64,000 nucleotides of DNA from Paramecium sonneborni (lineage: Eukaryota; Ciliophora; Oligohymenophorea; Peniculida; Parameciidae). Every line of letters begins with the position of its first letter. The first letter of the stretch is position 1. The stretch lies in assembly GCA_905182985.1 (NCBI GenBank), contig CAJJDN010000111.1, forward strand, positions 87,922 through 151,921, written 5' to 3'. This document shows, piece by piece, positions 52,026-64,000 of the stretch. The notes under the pieces are model-generated. The model saw only the letters and a list, made by a program, of their open reading frames with translations, made no database searches and had not been told where the DNA came from. The position numbers were made by a program, and so were the translations under genes.

Positions 52026-53445
52026 TCAAGATATGATTTTTTATAAATTTGTGAAATTTCCAATAGAAATATTATATCTACCTCCAAATTACTAGTAATG
52101 TTTTCTTTCTGTGCTTTAATTATGCTCAGTTTTGAGAACCTACTTTACATTATAAGTTTTAGTCATAATTATTCTTGGAGTAATGCTACCTCCTGGTTTA
52201 AGAGTTTCTGGTAAATGGATATTTTGTAAACTTAAATGTGTTTTAAGATTTATTCTTTTTAACCAGATATGTTATTTGATCATTGCTAACGAATAGCGAT
52301 GTTCTGGTCTTAATTCTAGCATTTTTTTTAATAGATTTAATCCTTCAGCTTTAAGATGGAGATTCTGAAAGTTAATCTCTCCTTTTTCATTTAATTAAAA
52401 GATTTAATCAGTATTCTTTCCTTAAAATGGTCTTCTTCCTGTTATAAGAGTATAAAAAACTACTCCTAAACTGTATATATCCACTTTATAATCATAAGGT
52501 AGACCAATTAAAATTTCTGGAGCTGCATATCCTGGAGTACCACAATGTTTATATAAATAATTGCCATCGAAATTATAAAAATCTGCTAATCCAAAATCAC
52601 AAATAACTAAATCTTCTACATTATCTTAATTCCTTAAAATTATATTCTCTGGTTTAATATCTCTGTGTATCACTCCTTAAGAATGAATAAAACATAGTCC
52701 ATTTACTAATTGAGTTATCACAGAATGAACCTTTCTCTCTGATAATTATCCTACTTTTGATATATAATCATGCAAATCTCCTCCTTTCAAGTGTTCCTGT
52801 ACTACGAATACATAACTTACTGTCTCGAATGTCTCAATTAAAGTCATTACTTATTTGTGTTTCATTAATCTTAGTATCTTTAATTCCTTTTAAAGAGATT
52901 ATAAATTTTTAGAACTCTACAATATTTGATTCTTATCAAAACACTTAATTGCAAAAGATTCATTTGTCTTTATATTTTCTGCCAAAAACACCTAAAATTT
53001 ATTAAATCAGTACTTACATTTGCAAATGTACCTTTTGCCATCAATTTCTTTACCTTATATTTTAATACAAAGTCTATTTAAATGCATTACTTCTTTAACA
53101 CATTAAATAATTCTTTAATTTCTCCATAAAGTTCCAACCACACTATTCCCTTTAGTATTTTTACTCCCACATCATTACAACCATCTTTAATCATGTAAAT
53201 TATAGCATTTTCAATATTTGCTATAAATTATTTCTGTTTCATAAATAAATTTGTACATCTTCCTAAATTATTATTAGGTATGAGTATTTCACCTTTACAT
53301 ATACATTGCTTATTTACTCTCCCATTTTAGCTTAAAAGATTCCTTCCAAACTCACATTACTAAAGTGTTCCACTTTACAGTCATCCCAAAAGGAAGTTGA
53401 GGGACTCTAAAATAGTGATTTGAATTGCGTGGTTTTATTCATCAT
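52026..53445 (-). CDS. serine/threonine kinase, CAMK-like, N-terminal lipid-binding-like region
   Basis: Predicted 456 aa with introns of 23 nt (GTG donor, GAG acceptor) and 26 nt. The first about 150 residues ([38 protein letters not shown]) look like a beta-rich PH-like module; this is a guess. Kinase motifs: [12 protein letters not shown] (G-loop with A for the first G), [57 protein letters not shown] and [19 protein letters not shown]. The GYAAPE segment and DIYSLGV are CAMK-like. An about 60-residue tail with [10 protein letters not shown] ends the protein. Confidence 0.85.
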
Positions 53446-54467
53446 TTTATTTATTATTCATCATTATTAATTAATCTCATCTAAACATATCATATAAATC
53501 TATTATATTACATGTTTGTTTTTATAATCCACTTAAATTACATGGTTATGCTTAAGATTTTATTGAAAAACTATTCATTAGAATCTTTATTAAAAACTTT
53601 ATTTTAAATTATTTTTAGTATCTTATATATAAATTAAAAATCAACGTTTTATCAATTCTCTTGAAAATTAATTAAGAATTTTTCTATTATTCAGAATACA
53701 AATCTTTATGTTCAGAATACCCCTCTTAATTAATTAACTATTAAAAGCCTATTAACCATATTATTTATTAACTTTATCCTCTAATCTAATAAATAACCCT
53801 TTATTTTTATTTGACAACCAAGTATGTAACATTTTTTTTAGCTAAATAACAAATTTTTTTATTTGTTGTTCAATTTTTTATTTGATTCTCCAGTAAAAAT
53901 AGTCCTAAAAAGGATTTGAGTTTTTAATAAAATAATTCAATGAGTATTGAAATAAAATCCTTTCATCAACTTTATGTGACTATTTTAATAATTTTTATTT
54001 CCCATTTTTACTTATATTCAATGTTTTACTCTAATTATTTCTAATAATAATATTTTTCCAATTATTTTAGTTCTAACTTCATGAATTACAAAAGAGGAAA
54101 TCTATTGAATTTTAGATTCTAATTGCAATTCCCATTTCAAATAAAATGTTTTCAATTAATAGCATTAATTTAGAATAATGTCGTAGCATCTCTAAAAAAA
54201 ACTCATAAAATGTTAATCTTTTAAGAATTTATAGTCAAGGTCTTTGATCATTGATACATATAATTTATTATAATTTTTCTTAGAATAGGTGGATGGGTTC
54301 TTATAAACTACTTATTTTGAAAACTTTGATATTTTTATATGAGTTTTTGAATCTTATCCCATTTTTGCTTTATAAACAAGAAGTTTTGGAAACAAATCCA
54401 AAAGCTTCTCTATTTTCATCTACCTTAATATCTAAAATATTTATATTAAACTAAATTAATTTAGCTC
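53446..54467. other. gene-free AT-rich stretch
   Basis: About 1 kb between divergent genes, with poly-T runs; no supported gene or motif. Confidence 0.45.
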
Positions 54468-56107
54468 ATGGATTCAGTATCAGCTGGTTACAGATTTATT
54501 GTCTATATTAGGCATTTCAAAACTTGATATTTTTGGATAACTAGTGTTTCTCAGAATTAATAGACAAGCTAATTATAAAACTATATTTGGAGGATGTGCC
54601 TCAATAGGTGTTATGAGTATAATGTCTCTCATTTTCATAACTAATTTTATTACTTTCCTTCAAAAAGAATAATTGAAAGTTGTCTCTATTTCTGAGTATG
54701 AAGATGTCATTGATACGATTTCATTTAAAGACTCAGACTTTCTTTTTGCCATTCAAATCGAATAGCTTAATTTTATTTAAAGACCATATTTTAATATCAC
54801 AATGCAATAAAAGTAATGCTTAATGCCCATCTAAGACTTTACTTTAGAAACACACAAGGAGATTTGAAGAAAGAAACTCTCGATATTGAATTAGTTCCGT
54901 GTACCTAAGAGCGTTTCACATAAATTTTTGCGAATTACGAAATCAATTTTACCTAGTAATATTTATAACTTCATCTGTCAGACTTTTTATGTCCAAGGTA
55001 TATATATATATTTATATAATAGCCTAACAACAGATGTCTTGATTGGAGGGACATACTCAAGTATAAATAAATATCATATTTATTAGGCAATTAATTTGAT
55101 TTTATTGAAATATCTATTACATAATGCTAAAATAACTCACAAAACTTATGGAAACCAATATGTAATGATCCTATTGACTCTAGTTTTAAATTAAGATTAT
55201 ATACAGTCAATTAAGTATCGATTAAAATTTAAATTAAGAATATTAACCCTTATAAGCCAAAAGATTCTTACATTAAGCCATTTTTAGATGATTCCTTGTC
55301 CTTTACTTTCAATTTAAATTCTACAAAGTTTGCTAATATTTATTTTACTAAGTATGAGTTCCAAAATGATGAAAGTCTTTTACCTATTAGGTACATAAAA
55401 TTTGAAATAAATTTTAAGTGTGATTGAAGAAAGGACATTTTATATTTTAGATTCTTCAGATGTTTAATAAGATACAACAGAAATAACTGAAAATTCTTTA
55501 GCCAAATTACAGATAAGAAAAAAACCTTTTAAAACAAAATTTTTAAGACAATATTAAAAATTAGATGAATTACTTTCTAATATAGGTGGAATACTGTAGA
55601 TAGTAACGTTTTTTATTGGTTTATTAGTGACAATTTATAATAGAGTTAATTGTATGTAAATTAATTAATATAGCAGACATGGTTGAATTGTCGAATAGGA
55701 TATATGATTTTAGTATTGATGATTCTGAATAAAAAAAGATTTATACTGATAATCTGTAAATTTTGACAGATTAATAGAAGAATGAAAGATTAGGAGTTGA
55801 TTCTAAGTTATAAACTTCAAACTAAAGAATAATGACTGAGAATGATTAATTTGTTAATTGTATTGAATCATTTCGAGAAGAATAGAAATATATTTAAAAA
55901 GAAAGAATTTCAATAAGATTAAATTTTGGATGTGGTTTAGATTATTTTTCAGATTAGTTACAAAAGATGTTTCAAAAAAAGAAACCTATATCATTAGATG
56001 TATAGATTTTTTTGAATTATATAACATGCAATTATTTATTTAAAGATGTTCCAAAAGTTAAATTAATGAATAAAGCATAGTAAGAAATAATATATTATAT
56101 TAAGTGA
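54468..56107 (+). CDS. two-TM protein of a ciliate-expanded family
   Basis: Predicted 496 aa with six introns of 22-28 nt. Starts MDSVSAGISKLDIFGQ, then NYKTIFGGCASIGVM leading into TM1 (MSLIFITNFITFL). A long extracytoplasmic region with paired cysteines follows (IELVPCTQERF, FLCPSLTTDVLIGGTYSS, ITQCQNNS..LWKPICND), then TM2 after NIGGILQIVTFFIGLLVTIYN. The C-terminal 145 residues are charged and cytoplasmic. I recognise this as a recurrent ciliate family by layout, but no function is known to me. The conserved GGC and GGTYSS blocks argue for a folded ectodomain, perhaps a receptor or channel subunit (inference). Confidence 0.75.
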
Positions 56108-56141
56108 ATAGATAATTTCTTAGTCAGATATATATTCAATA

Positions 56142-56707
56142 ATGTCTCGATTGAATGAAATAGATAAATTAAAGGAAGTACTATTAACACCAAAGCAGTT
56201 AGTTATGTTTAATTTTACTCCTAAGAAACTAATTACATTGGAAGATGAGGATTTGAAGATTGATAGAAATATGGTAGAATCATAGCATAAAACTGAAAAG
56301 GATAAAAAAGGTGAATTTTTGATTTATGCTAAAATGATGATGAAGATGAAGAGATAAACAAAAAAAGAAAAGGTTCCATAATAAGTGAGATAGAAAAAAA
56401 GAGCTAGTTTTTTGCCATAAACACTAAATAATTACGTTTATTAACAAATATATAGTGTAAAAAATAAATAGATGAGATATAGGCATATGATGAGATTTTC
56501 AAGAATAAAAGTGAAAAAGAAACAATGAATTCATAATTGATATAGATGTTAGGGCCAGAGATGGAATTGATATATTAGGTATGTAAAATGATGGATCAAA
56601 ATGTAAGACCAACATCTAGAAGTCATAAGAAAATCATATCGACAGAAAATCAATAGAAAGGTTTGATAATATAGGAGAATGAGAATAAAGAGGATTATAA
56701 AGTTTGA
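56142..56707 (+). CDS. hypothetical basic helical protein
   Basis: Predicted 181 aa with one 20-nt intron near 56437. Starts MSRLNEIDKLKEVLLTPKQ 34 bp after the two-TM gene. Basic linker in the middle (KMKRQTKKEKV), then helix-forming IDEIQAYDEIFKNKSEKE and MLGPEMELIYQVCKMMDQNVRPTSRSHKK. The late part could be a short helical bundle. No family recognised. Probably a real gene, as the frame is consistent and residue use is balanced. Confidence 0.55.
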
Positions 56708-56742
56708 ATTAGAGAAAATAAGTTGATAGTTGACTAATTATT

Positions 56743-57164
56743 ATGAATACTTAATTAAAACAAATATATTCTTCTAAAACAGTATAAAAGTTTGAATCGT
56801 TATTTCTGTATAACGAAATAGATATGATAGGTTTTATCAGTTGGAACTAAGGTTAAATAAATAGAGAAAGATGATTAGATTTACCATTCATCAGGAGATT
56901 TATTTATTATCAGAGAAAGCGATAAATGATTTATAAGTAAAGAAAAAGTTGAGCAAGGATGATTATTTTAATCTATTGATACAGCTTAAAGATAAGAAAC
57001 TAATCAAATAGGAGATAGTATGAAGTGTAAAAGTATTTGATGAGAACTATACAGGATTTATTGTGATACAAAAGAATTAATGGGTATAGTTTAATAAATA
57101 GGAGATGAAGGAATAGAGACAGATTTTAATTGATATTAAATAGTTTAAAAGGAAAGGAGAATGA
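56743..57164 (+). CDS. small hypothetical helical protein
   Basis: Predicted 123 aa with introns of 23 nt (GTTA donor) and 27 nt (GAG acceptor). Sequence is highly helical: YDRFYQLELRLNKQRKMI, HQEIYLLSEKAINDLQVKKK and DDYFNLLIQLKDKKLIK. Ends with DIKQFKRKGE. Follows the previous small gene by 35 bp on the same strand and converges on the HDAC gene. No family recognised; the atypical splice ends lower my confidence. Confidence 0.5.
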
Positions 57165-57242
57165 AATTTCAATAGATGTATTTTGTAAATCTTTTGTTGA
57201 AGAAATGAATCATCAAAAATTGTTTAAAATATATATAGTTGA

Positions 57243-58739
57243 TCATTCTCTTCTATGAATAGAGAATCCATTTGATGGATCTACTAAGATTTCACTTCCT
57301 TCTTCATAATGTGCTCCCTCAAATTAATTTAGAGTTTATTCATAACGTTAATCAGGATTAATTTCTAGAAGTATTATTAGTATATATTACCTTCTTCAAC
57401 ATTCATATCTGGATAAAAAGATTAAGGTAAATCATGAAAAGATATTCCAGGAGCAGGTTCAATAGATTTTAAATAACCATATATTTTTTCAACTATTCTT
57501 TATAGTTCTTCTTTCTTATTTTTGTTTTCTACATTTTGTTTAATTGGGAAATGTAATTTATAATCTGGTGCATAATATTCATAATAGATTTCAGATGTTG
57601 GAATAGGAGCATCAATCTTTTTATTTAAACATAATCCTGTTTCATATGCCCAACATCTAGCAACATTTTATATTGTATATCCTCCTCCCCCAAGTACTAA
57701 AATAGGTACATTGTATTTAATCATAAATTCAACACATGCACCATGACCTTTTGTTGATAAATTATATCCTCCTAATCTATCATGACATAAAGAATCAGCT
57801 CCACATTATAAAACTACTGCTTCTGGTCTGTATATTTCCATTACTTAAGTGATTATTTTCTAGAATATTTCTGTAAAGGTTTCATCATTCATACCTATTT
57901 TTAATGGAATATTTAAAGCATGATATCTGCCTAATCCTTCTCCATAACTATCAATATCACCCGATCCTGGAAAAAAATCATCTCCATATTAATGAAATGA
58001 ACAAGTCATTACTCTATTTGTCAAAAGAAATGCTTCTTCTACTCCATCTCCATGATGAACATCTATATCCACATAAAGTACTCTCTAATGCACTCTTAAT
58101 AATTCCAAAATTGCTATTACTATGTCATTTACATAACAAAACCCACTCGCTTCTCTTTTTTTAGCATGATGCAAACCTCCTGAATAATTTATTGCTATTT
58201 CTGCATCTTATGAAATTAAAACATGTGCAGCATCTATTGATCCTCCTGCTGACAATTGACAAAAATCATATAATCCCGGAAAGCTAGGGTTGTCTGTTGA
58301 GTCTCCCACTCTAAAACTATTTGGTTGAGGATAATTATTATTTGTCTCAATTGGCTCATGACTGTGTGGTATATTATAATCTAACAAATCAAATTCGTTG
58401 TAAATGTGACTCGTAAAATGTGTGATATTTGGTTGTTGGTTATAGTGTTGATACTCATTCACAATTTAACTTCTAACACTTGTAAATTGGCTTAAATATT
58501 ATAAATATTCTGGCTCATGAAATTTTTCCATCTCTTTTAATGAAGCCTAACGGTTCATATACACATCAAGATTTCTATATAGTCTAAGACTTCTTTATAT
58601 ATAATTACCCATAATTCACAATTAAATTATGCGCCATTGCAATTCTTTTAGGTTTCATCGGATGTTCCTTACCATAATGATATCTTCCTATTTATGGATG
58701 ATAAAAATAAGCAACTCTTTTATTAGTCTCATTTTGCAT
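57243..58739 (-). CDS. class I histone deacetylase with an internal insertion
   Basis: Predicted 483 aa with introns of 19 nt (ends AAG) and 26 nt. Matches class I HDACs: [93 protein letters not shown], and [15 protein letters not shown]. Zinc and catalytic residues (the HH pair, D.H and the later D) are present, as is the active-site Y region GGGGYT. Between the LSQFTS block and [12 protein letters not shown] there is an extra segment of about 45 residues, H/N/P-rich (about 58260-58420), not found in yeast or animal class I enzymes as I know them. It removes acetyl groups from histone lysines. Confidence 0.93.
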
Positions 58740-58786
58740 TACTATAAATAAATTATTAAGAGAATATATATACGTATATATATCAT

Positions 58787-60909
58787 TCAAAGTATGTATT
58801 TTTTAACAAGATATTCTAATTTATGGATATCAGTTGGTTTAGAGATACGCTCTTTCATACCACATTGATTTGCTATAAGCACATCTTCATCACCTGAATA
58901 AGCTGAATACATTGTAATTATACAACTTTCATTTAACTGATGTTCCTTCAATAATTAATTTATCTACATATAAAAATTACTTACATCTTAAGAAGCTTAA
59001 AACCCATTTTTTCCAGGCATTTCTATATCCATAAATATTAATCTATAAGTTCTGCAACATTATTTCTATAATTTTAATTTAACCATATCAATCGCTGAAT
59101 TTCCATTATAAGCACTATCAGTTTTTAAATTGAATTTCTTAAGTAATACTTATAAAGCAAAATGATTGCAACCTATATCATCAACAATTAATATTTTGCT
59201 ACAATCACATTAGAAAATTTAAGTGATTTATTGTTTATCAATTTCAAATTCTTTTGAACAATTCTGGATTTAATTTGATACTCTAAAACTTACTCTTGTA
59301 TACTATTCATAGACAGAATCTATCTCAAAAAATTAATCCTTATAAAGATATTTTGCCAATTATTATGAAATTCTTAAACCTAGACCTAATTTATTAGAAT
59401 TATATTGTATAGAATCTTAAAATAATAATTCTGCCTACTCCTCAATTTTTTATATTATCTCTTCTGAAATTCCTAATCCATCATCTTCTATTTATAACTT
59501 ATAATAATGAGGATTTGTCTATGTAGATATTTTAATAGTCCCTCCCTAATTAGTAAATTTAACTGAATTATCTAATAAATTAATGAATATTCTAGTTAAT
59601 CTTTCCTTATCTGTATAGATTGAGATATGATTTGCATATTCAATAATCAATTTTATGTTTTTTTAGACACATTCAAAATTAAATAGTTCATATAGTTATT
59701 AATAGACATCCTACAATTTAAAACAAGATTTATTTAAAGTTAATGATGAACATTATATTTAAGCATAATCTAGAATATCATTCAATTGAAATTGTAATCT
59801 CTTTGCTGATACTATTGCTGGATCTAAATGAGATTCAATCAAACTCTAAGATAATTAATTCTTTAAAGCATATAATTAAGATACTGTTCCATTAATTGGA
59901 GTTCTTAACTCATGACATAAAGAATTAAGCAAAGCCTATTAGAATTTATATTTATGATTTAACAATTTATATTCTTCTCTTTTTGTGATATTCTCTAAAA
60001 AGAATAAATAAACCACTGATTCCCATTATACAAAACCTTCTAATTAAAATATTTTTAACTTCAAACTCTTATATTTGATTTTACCACTAGACTTATTCAT
60101 ATTATCCATTCTTATTATGTATTAAAAATTGTCTCGAGACAATGATGTCATTTAACTTTAATGAATTTTTTTAAAATTCTAAAAAACAGATTTCAAATTT
60201 TTTCCTATATTACCTTCACTGTCTCCTTTAAATTATGATGTATTATTGTTATATTATGACAATACATCAGGAATATGTTCATCTAAGTATTTCTTTTATG
60301 GACTAATTGAAGGTTATTTTAGGAATGTTCTTTTACTGGGTGATTTTTAAGGTTTTCTTACTTTTTTTGATGATCGAAATTCACAAAAATCTCCGCTTTT
60401 ATAATCAATTTGTAATACCTCTATATAGCCTAATCTAAGAAAGAAATTATATCATTAGGATTAGATAGACCAAGTAATTAGGTTACTCTTTAGTTGAAAT
60501 CTAAAACTTGCAAGGATTAATCTACAAACAATATACCAAAGGGTAGATTATTCATTATTGAAACTATTTCTGAATACTTTGTACTAGGGTTTTTCTCAAG
60601 TTTTAATGGTTCCAAATTTTATATTGAATCTGATATAAACGTTGTTGGTAAATTATTTGGTTGTTTTTTTACAATAATTCTTTAATTCATACAATCTTTA
60701 TTATTTCCAATACATTTATGTTCTTGTTGTGGAGATTCTATTTCTTGATTGATAGCTTTAAGAATAATGCTCTCATTTATGTCACCTTTGATAAAGTCTC
60801 TTTTACTTTCACTTGATAATAATTAATCTTATTCAAATTAGGTTTATTTAATTTTAAAATCTTGTTATGAAAATGTTTAAGTTAATTGTGAACATTTTTT
60901 CTAACACAT
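58787..60909 (-). CDS. hybrid sensor histidine kinase with receiver domain, soluble
   Basis: Predicted 699 aa with one 23-nt intron ending AAG. No TM segment. Layout: polar N-terminus, PAS-like domain (NNLPFGILFVDQSLQVLDF, QRVTQLLGL), a second sensor segment ending LFFLENITKREE, then the kinase core with H-box LCHELRTPINGTVS (phospho-acceptor H), N-box INLLDNSVKFTNQGG, G1 IEDDGLGIS and G2 LGLGLRISQQLA. A C-terminal receiver follows: ILIVDDIGCN, phospho-acceptor D in IFMDIEMPGKNG, and the lysine in RISKP. Such phosphorelay proteins are expanded in ciliates. A downstream HPt partner is not in this window. Confidence 0.92.
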
Positions 60910-61060
60910 GCATTTTATTATGTAATGATTGATTGGTTATAAAGAGACAATAATCAAAATAGGATGTAATTCATAATTTGGTTATGTAAATATAGCTCTA
61001 ATTGTTATGTATAATAATTAAAAGTGAACAATAAGTCTAGTTGATAGGGTTTTTGAATAA

Positions 61061-61363
61061 ATGTTAAATAAAATCAGAGCAGAGTATGCAAAATAAGCAA
61101 TATTGGCAAAGTTAATTTTTTATTAAAACGGAATTTCTGAATTAATAATGCATAATCCCATGAAACCAACTTTTTAATAAGTGATTGAAAATTTCCAATA
61201 ATCAAGGATTAAAAGTAAAATTGCTATAATGAGAGAGATTACATTAAGAGTAAAGGTTATTAAATTGCTATCTTACCAAATAAATGCTATATCAATGAAG
61301 TCCTTAATTATTAATTAGAGTGTCAATAATTTTATAAGTATTTCCATTTGTTAATAAATATAA
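61061..61363 (+). CDS. possible small basic protein, boundaries unsure
   Basis: An ATG at 61061 opens a frame that reads MLNKIRAEYAKQAILAKLIF, SELIMHNPMKPTFQQVIENF and SKIAIMREITLRVKVIKLL. The residue mix is coding-like. The in-frame TGA lies far downstream inside the opposite gene, so the real end must use an intron or another frame near 61330. Upstream coding exons may exist (ATG near 60930). Family unknown. Confidence 0.4.
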
Positions 61364-63839
61364 TCATAATAAATATTTATCAAGTAATTGTTTAAGTTAT
61401 TTCTACTCAATTGGCTTAGGTAATATCTCTTTAATGCCACAATTCTTCATATTGTCATTATTCTCATTTCCATTATAGGCAGAACACATCACTATGGCAC
61501 ATTATTCATTCAAATTTTCTTGAATCAAAATTTCAGTAATCTATTCAAATGAATTGGTATATTTTTACATCTTACGAAGCCTAATACCCATTCTTTATAG
61601 GCATTTCAATGTCCATAAAAATCAGTTTGTAAGTTTTACAACATAGAGAATTCAATTTTTATTTAATTTTTTCAATTGCTTATTAACCATTGTAAGCACT
61701 ATCCATTTTTACTTTATGTTATTATAAAAGTGCTTCAATAGCACTATGATTAAATCTTATATCATCTACAATTAGAATTTAAATACAATTACAACTAATT
61801 GTAATGTTACAACCTTAAAATGATGGTAATTTTTATTGACTAATACAGTTTTCATGATTTTCTATTTTAAATGTTATTTTTGTATAAACATTCTCAGTAC
61901 TATCTATTATTAATTTATTATTAACACATAAAAATTTAGCTATTTATTAAGAAATTTTCAATCCTAAACCTAATTTAGTTTATTAGAATAGAAATGAATC
62001 ATAAAATTACATATCAAAATTATTTCTAATTTATTCTAAAGTCTTTTCAGACATACCAACTCCATTATCTTCGACTGTAAAAACTATACATGATTTATAT
62101 TCATTTACATTTACAATAATTAAACCAAATTAATTTGTAAATTTTATTGAATTATCTATTAAATTAACTAAAATTCTAAGTATTCTTTCCTTATCACTAT
62201 TAATAATATAATTAGCATTAGTATTAAGTTAAAAATCTAATTATTTTTCTTTGCATTCCTAATTAAACAACTCTTTCAAAATATCAAATATTTCATATAA
62301 ATCAAACTGAGAAATATTCAAATTAAAGTTTTTACAATCAATTTAAGCATAATCTAAAATGTCATTTAATTAAAACATAAGTTTTTTAGCTGAAATTATT
62401 GCTGGCTATAAATTTTTATCTCTAATATTGGGTTAAATCAAAGTAGATAATGCATTTAACTACGATAAAGTACTATTCATAGGAGTTCTGAGTTCATGAC
62501 ATAATGAATTTAAAAGTGCTTATTGATATTTGTATCTAATATTTAATTACCTTAATTCTTCCTTATTAGTTATGTTTTCAATCAAAAAAAGATAATGTAT
62601 TTGATTATTTATTTCAATTTCATAAACTTTGATTCTTAAATAACACTTCAATGTCCCAACATCCTAAATAATCTTGATTATTTATATATTTTATCCAATT
62701 GATTAAACAGAATAATCTGCATTGTTTGTCATTGAAGGAGATTTTTATGCAAATTTCTTAAACAGTAAATTTAAATTTCTAAATCTTGTCTTCGTAGTCA
62801 TAACTTCATCTCTTATCTAATTATTTGTATTAGAACTCTAAGCAACATTATTATTTATATTTGTATTAGTACCTCCATCTATATTGATTGAACATTATTC
62901 ATTTAAACTCTTTGATATCATTGACAACTATCGACCCTTTAAGAATCTTCTACTCTAACGATTGCTTTAATTAGAACCTCCCTATCTTATTGATTTACTT
63001 TCCCATGATTCACAACTTATTTTCATTATAAATATTTACCTTTCTAATAATGAATCTAAACTCAAAATTATGTTTCTTCCATCATTATCTGATACTTTTA
63101 AATACTATAATAATTTTTAATTATTTATCACCATCTCAAATACATTATTCATTAATCCTATTCCAAATGGTAATAAATTCCATATCTAAGGTATATCTAA
63201 ATTTGTTGTAGATCTCTATGATACCAATTCCTTCTCTGAATATATATTCATTAAACTTTCCTTGTATTACTCAAACGGATTCTTTAAATTTATTTATTTT
63301 AACTCTCTCAAATTATTTTGGATATTTAAACTCCTAAATACACTACTACATTATTCATCTTATTCTGATTAATCTTTAACAAGTTATGGAATTTGCTCTA
63401 AGTTATATTTACTTGTATCTAACGATTACTTCTTAAATTCCATCTAATCATTCTCTTTCTTCAAATACAACATCCAATGATTTAAAGGTTACCATAAAAT
63501 ACATGTCAACAATTCTGTTATGTACAGTTATTCCTTTTATTATAAGAACGTTCTAATAAAAAAATAAAACAGAATTAAGTGCTTCATAAATTTATGCCAT
63601 TTTTATGCATCTTCAAATTGTGTTATCAGAATCACTATAAAAGTACCTAATTAAAGAGTATTTATTTAAGGAATATCCTTATATATAAATTCCATATTAA
63701 GAACACATAACATTGACACTCCTATATTATTTGCATAAATATTTTATTTTTTTAGTGTCTCCAAAACTAATAATAAAATTGAAATTCCTAAGGAAATTGA
63801 GTTGATTATAATGTATTATAGTGATCTTTCTTCATTCAT
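61364..63839 (-). CDS. membrane-bound hybrid sensor histidine kinase with receiver
   Basis: Predicted 815 aa with one clear intron (28 nt); a 24-nt in-frame candidate intron exists near 63030. The N-terminus has four hydrophobic helices (SISLGISILLLVLETL, NIGVSMLCVLNMEF, LGTFIVILITQFE, LILFYFFIRTFL), a membrane sensor. A PAS-like region (WNLLPFGIGLMNNVFEMV) leads to the H-box LCHELRTPMNSTLS, N-box NLIDNSIKFTNQFG, G1 VEDNGVGMS, G2 LGLGLKISQQIA, and a receiver with VDDIRFN, IFMDIEMPIKNG and EILPKP. It is a paralogue of the neighbouring HK (same strand, 454 bp apart), differing in having the membrane part. Confidence 0.92.
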
Positions 63840-64000
63840 TATTATCTCCACTAGAAAAAAAGTGTTTTTTATTGAAATTTACACAAAGAGATAACTTGTA
63901 TAATTTAGCATTTTAAAATAAATATATCACAATTCCAACAATCTTTTTTTAGTAGATAATTTATTATCTTCTCATTAAATTTAGAACACTGATGTATTAT
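63840..64000. other. 5' flank of the histidine kinase gene at window end
   Basis: AT-rich sequence with a poly-A run; nothing recognised before the window ends. Confidence 0.5.

Noticed and set aside
56142..57164. Operon of small genes behind the two-TM gene
   Set aside because: Short same-strand spacers of about 35 bp are normal in Paramecium; no evidence of polycistronic transcription.

Overview
The window reads as macronuclear DNA of a Paramecium-type ciliate. It is very AT-rich. Long conserved proteins only read through if TAA and TAG encode glutamine and TGA is the sole stop. Genes are split by very small introns, about 19-32 nt, usually GTA...TAG. This code plus this intron size fits Paramecium and argues against Tetrahymena (longer introns) and Stentor (standard code). 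The species is not settled. I rebuilt gene models by hand from conserved motifs; for nearly all of them the summed intron lengths leave an intact reading frame.

1-16.5 kb: two tandem MORN-repeat proteins, a kinesin, an axonemal dynein p28 light chain, a small repeat protein, a dead AGC kinase, an Aurora-like kinase, isovaleryl-CoA dehydrogenase, a ULK/ATG1-like kinase and DPCD. 16.5-33.6 kb: a coiled-coil protein, a cyclic-nucleotide-binding K+ channel, a small coiled-coil protein, an FHA-RINGv-FHA protein, an M14 cytosolic carboxypeptidase (tubulin-modifying type), an acyl-CoA synthetase and a protein kinase with a long N-terminal extension. 34-43.4 kb: a family of AIG1/GIMAP-like P-loop GTPases (three intact, one dead) around an ABCC transporter, with a 1 kb inverted repeat on both sides. 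41.2-43.9 kb: remains of what looks like a beta-helix surface protein, with one GTPase copy lying inside it. 43.9-50.1 kb: a membrane sensor-like gene, a leucine-rich-repeat protein and the signal peptidase SPC22/23 subunit, disturbed by two exact duplications that each meet at a single N; these look like unmerged contig overlaps. 50-64 kb: a kinase, a two-TM ciliate family protein, small unknown genes, a class I histone deacetylase with an insertion, and two tandem hybrid histidine kinases with receiver domains.

Many products are ciliary or microtubule-related (kinesin, p28, DPCD, carboxypeptidase, MORN proteins) or signalling proteins (six kinases, two histidine kinases, a channel). Each gene has its own reading direction and no polycistronic logic is visible. 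Several stretches of 0.5-1.7 kb hold only short, interrupted coding-like fragments, suggesting decaying duplicates. No tRNA, rRNA, CRISPR array or telomere repeat was recognised.
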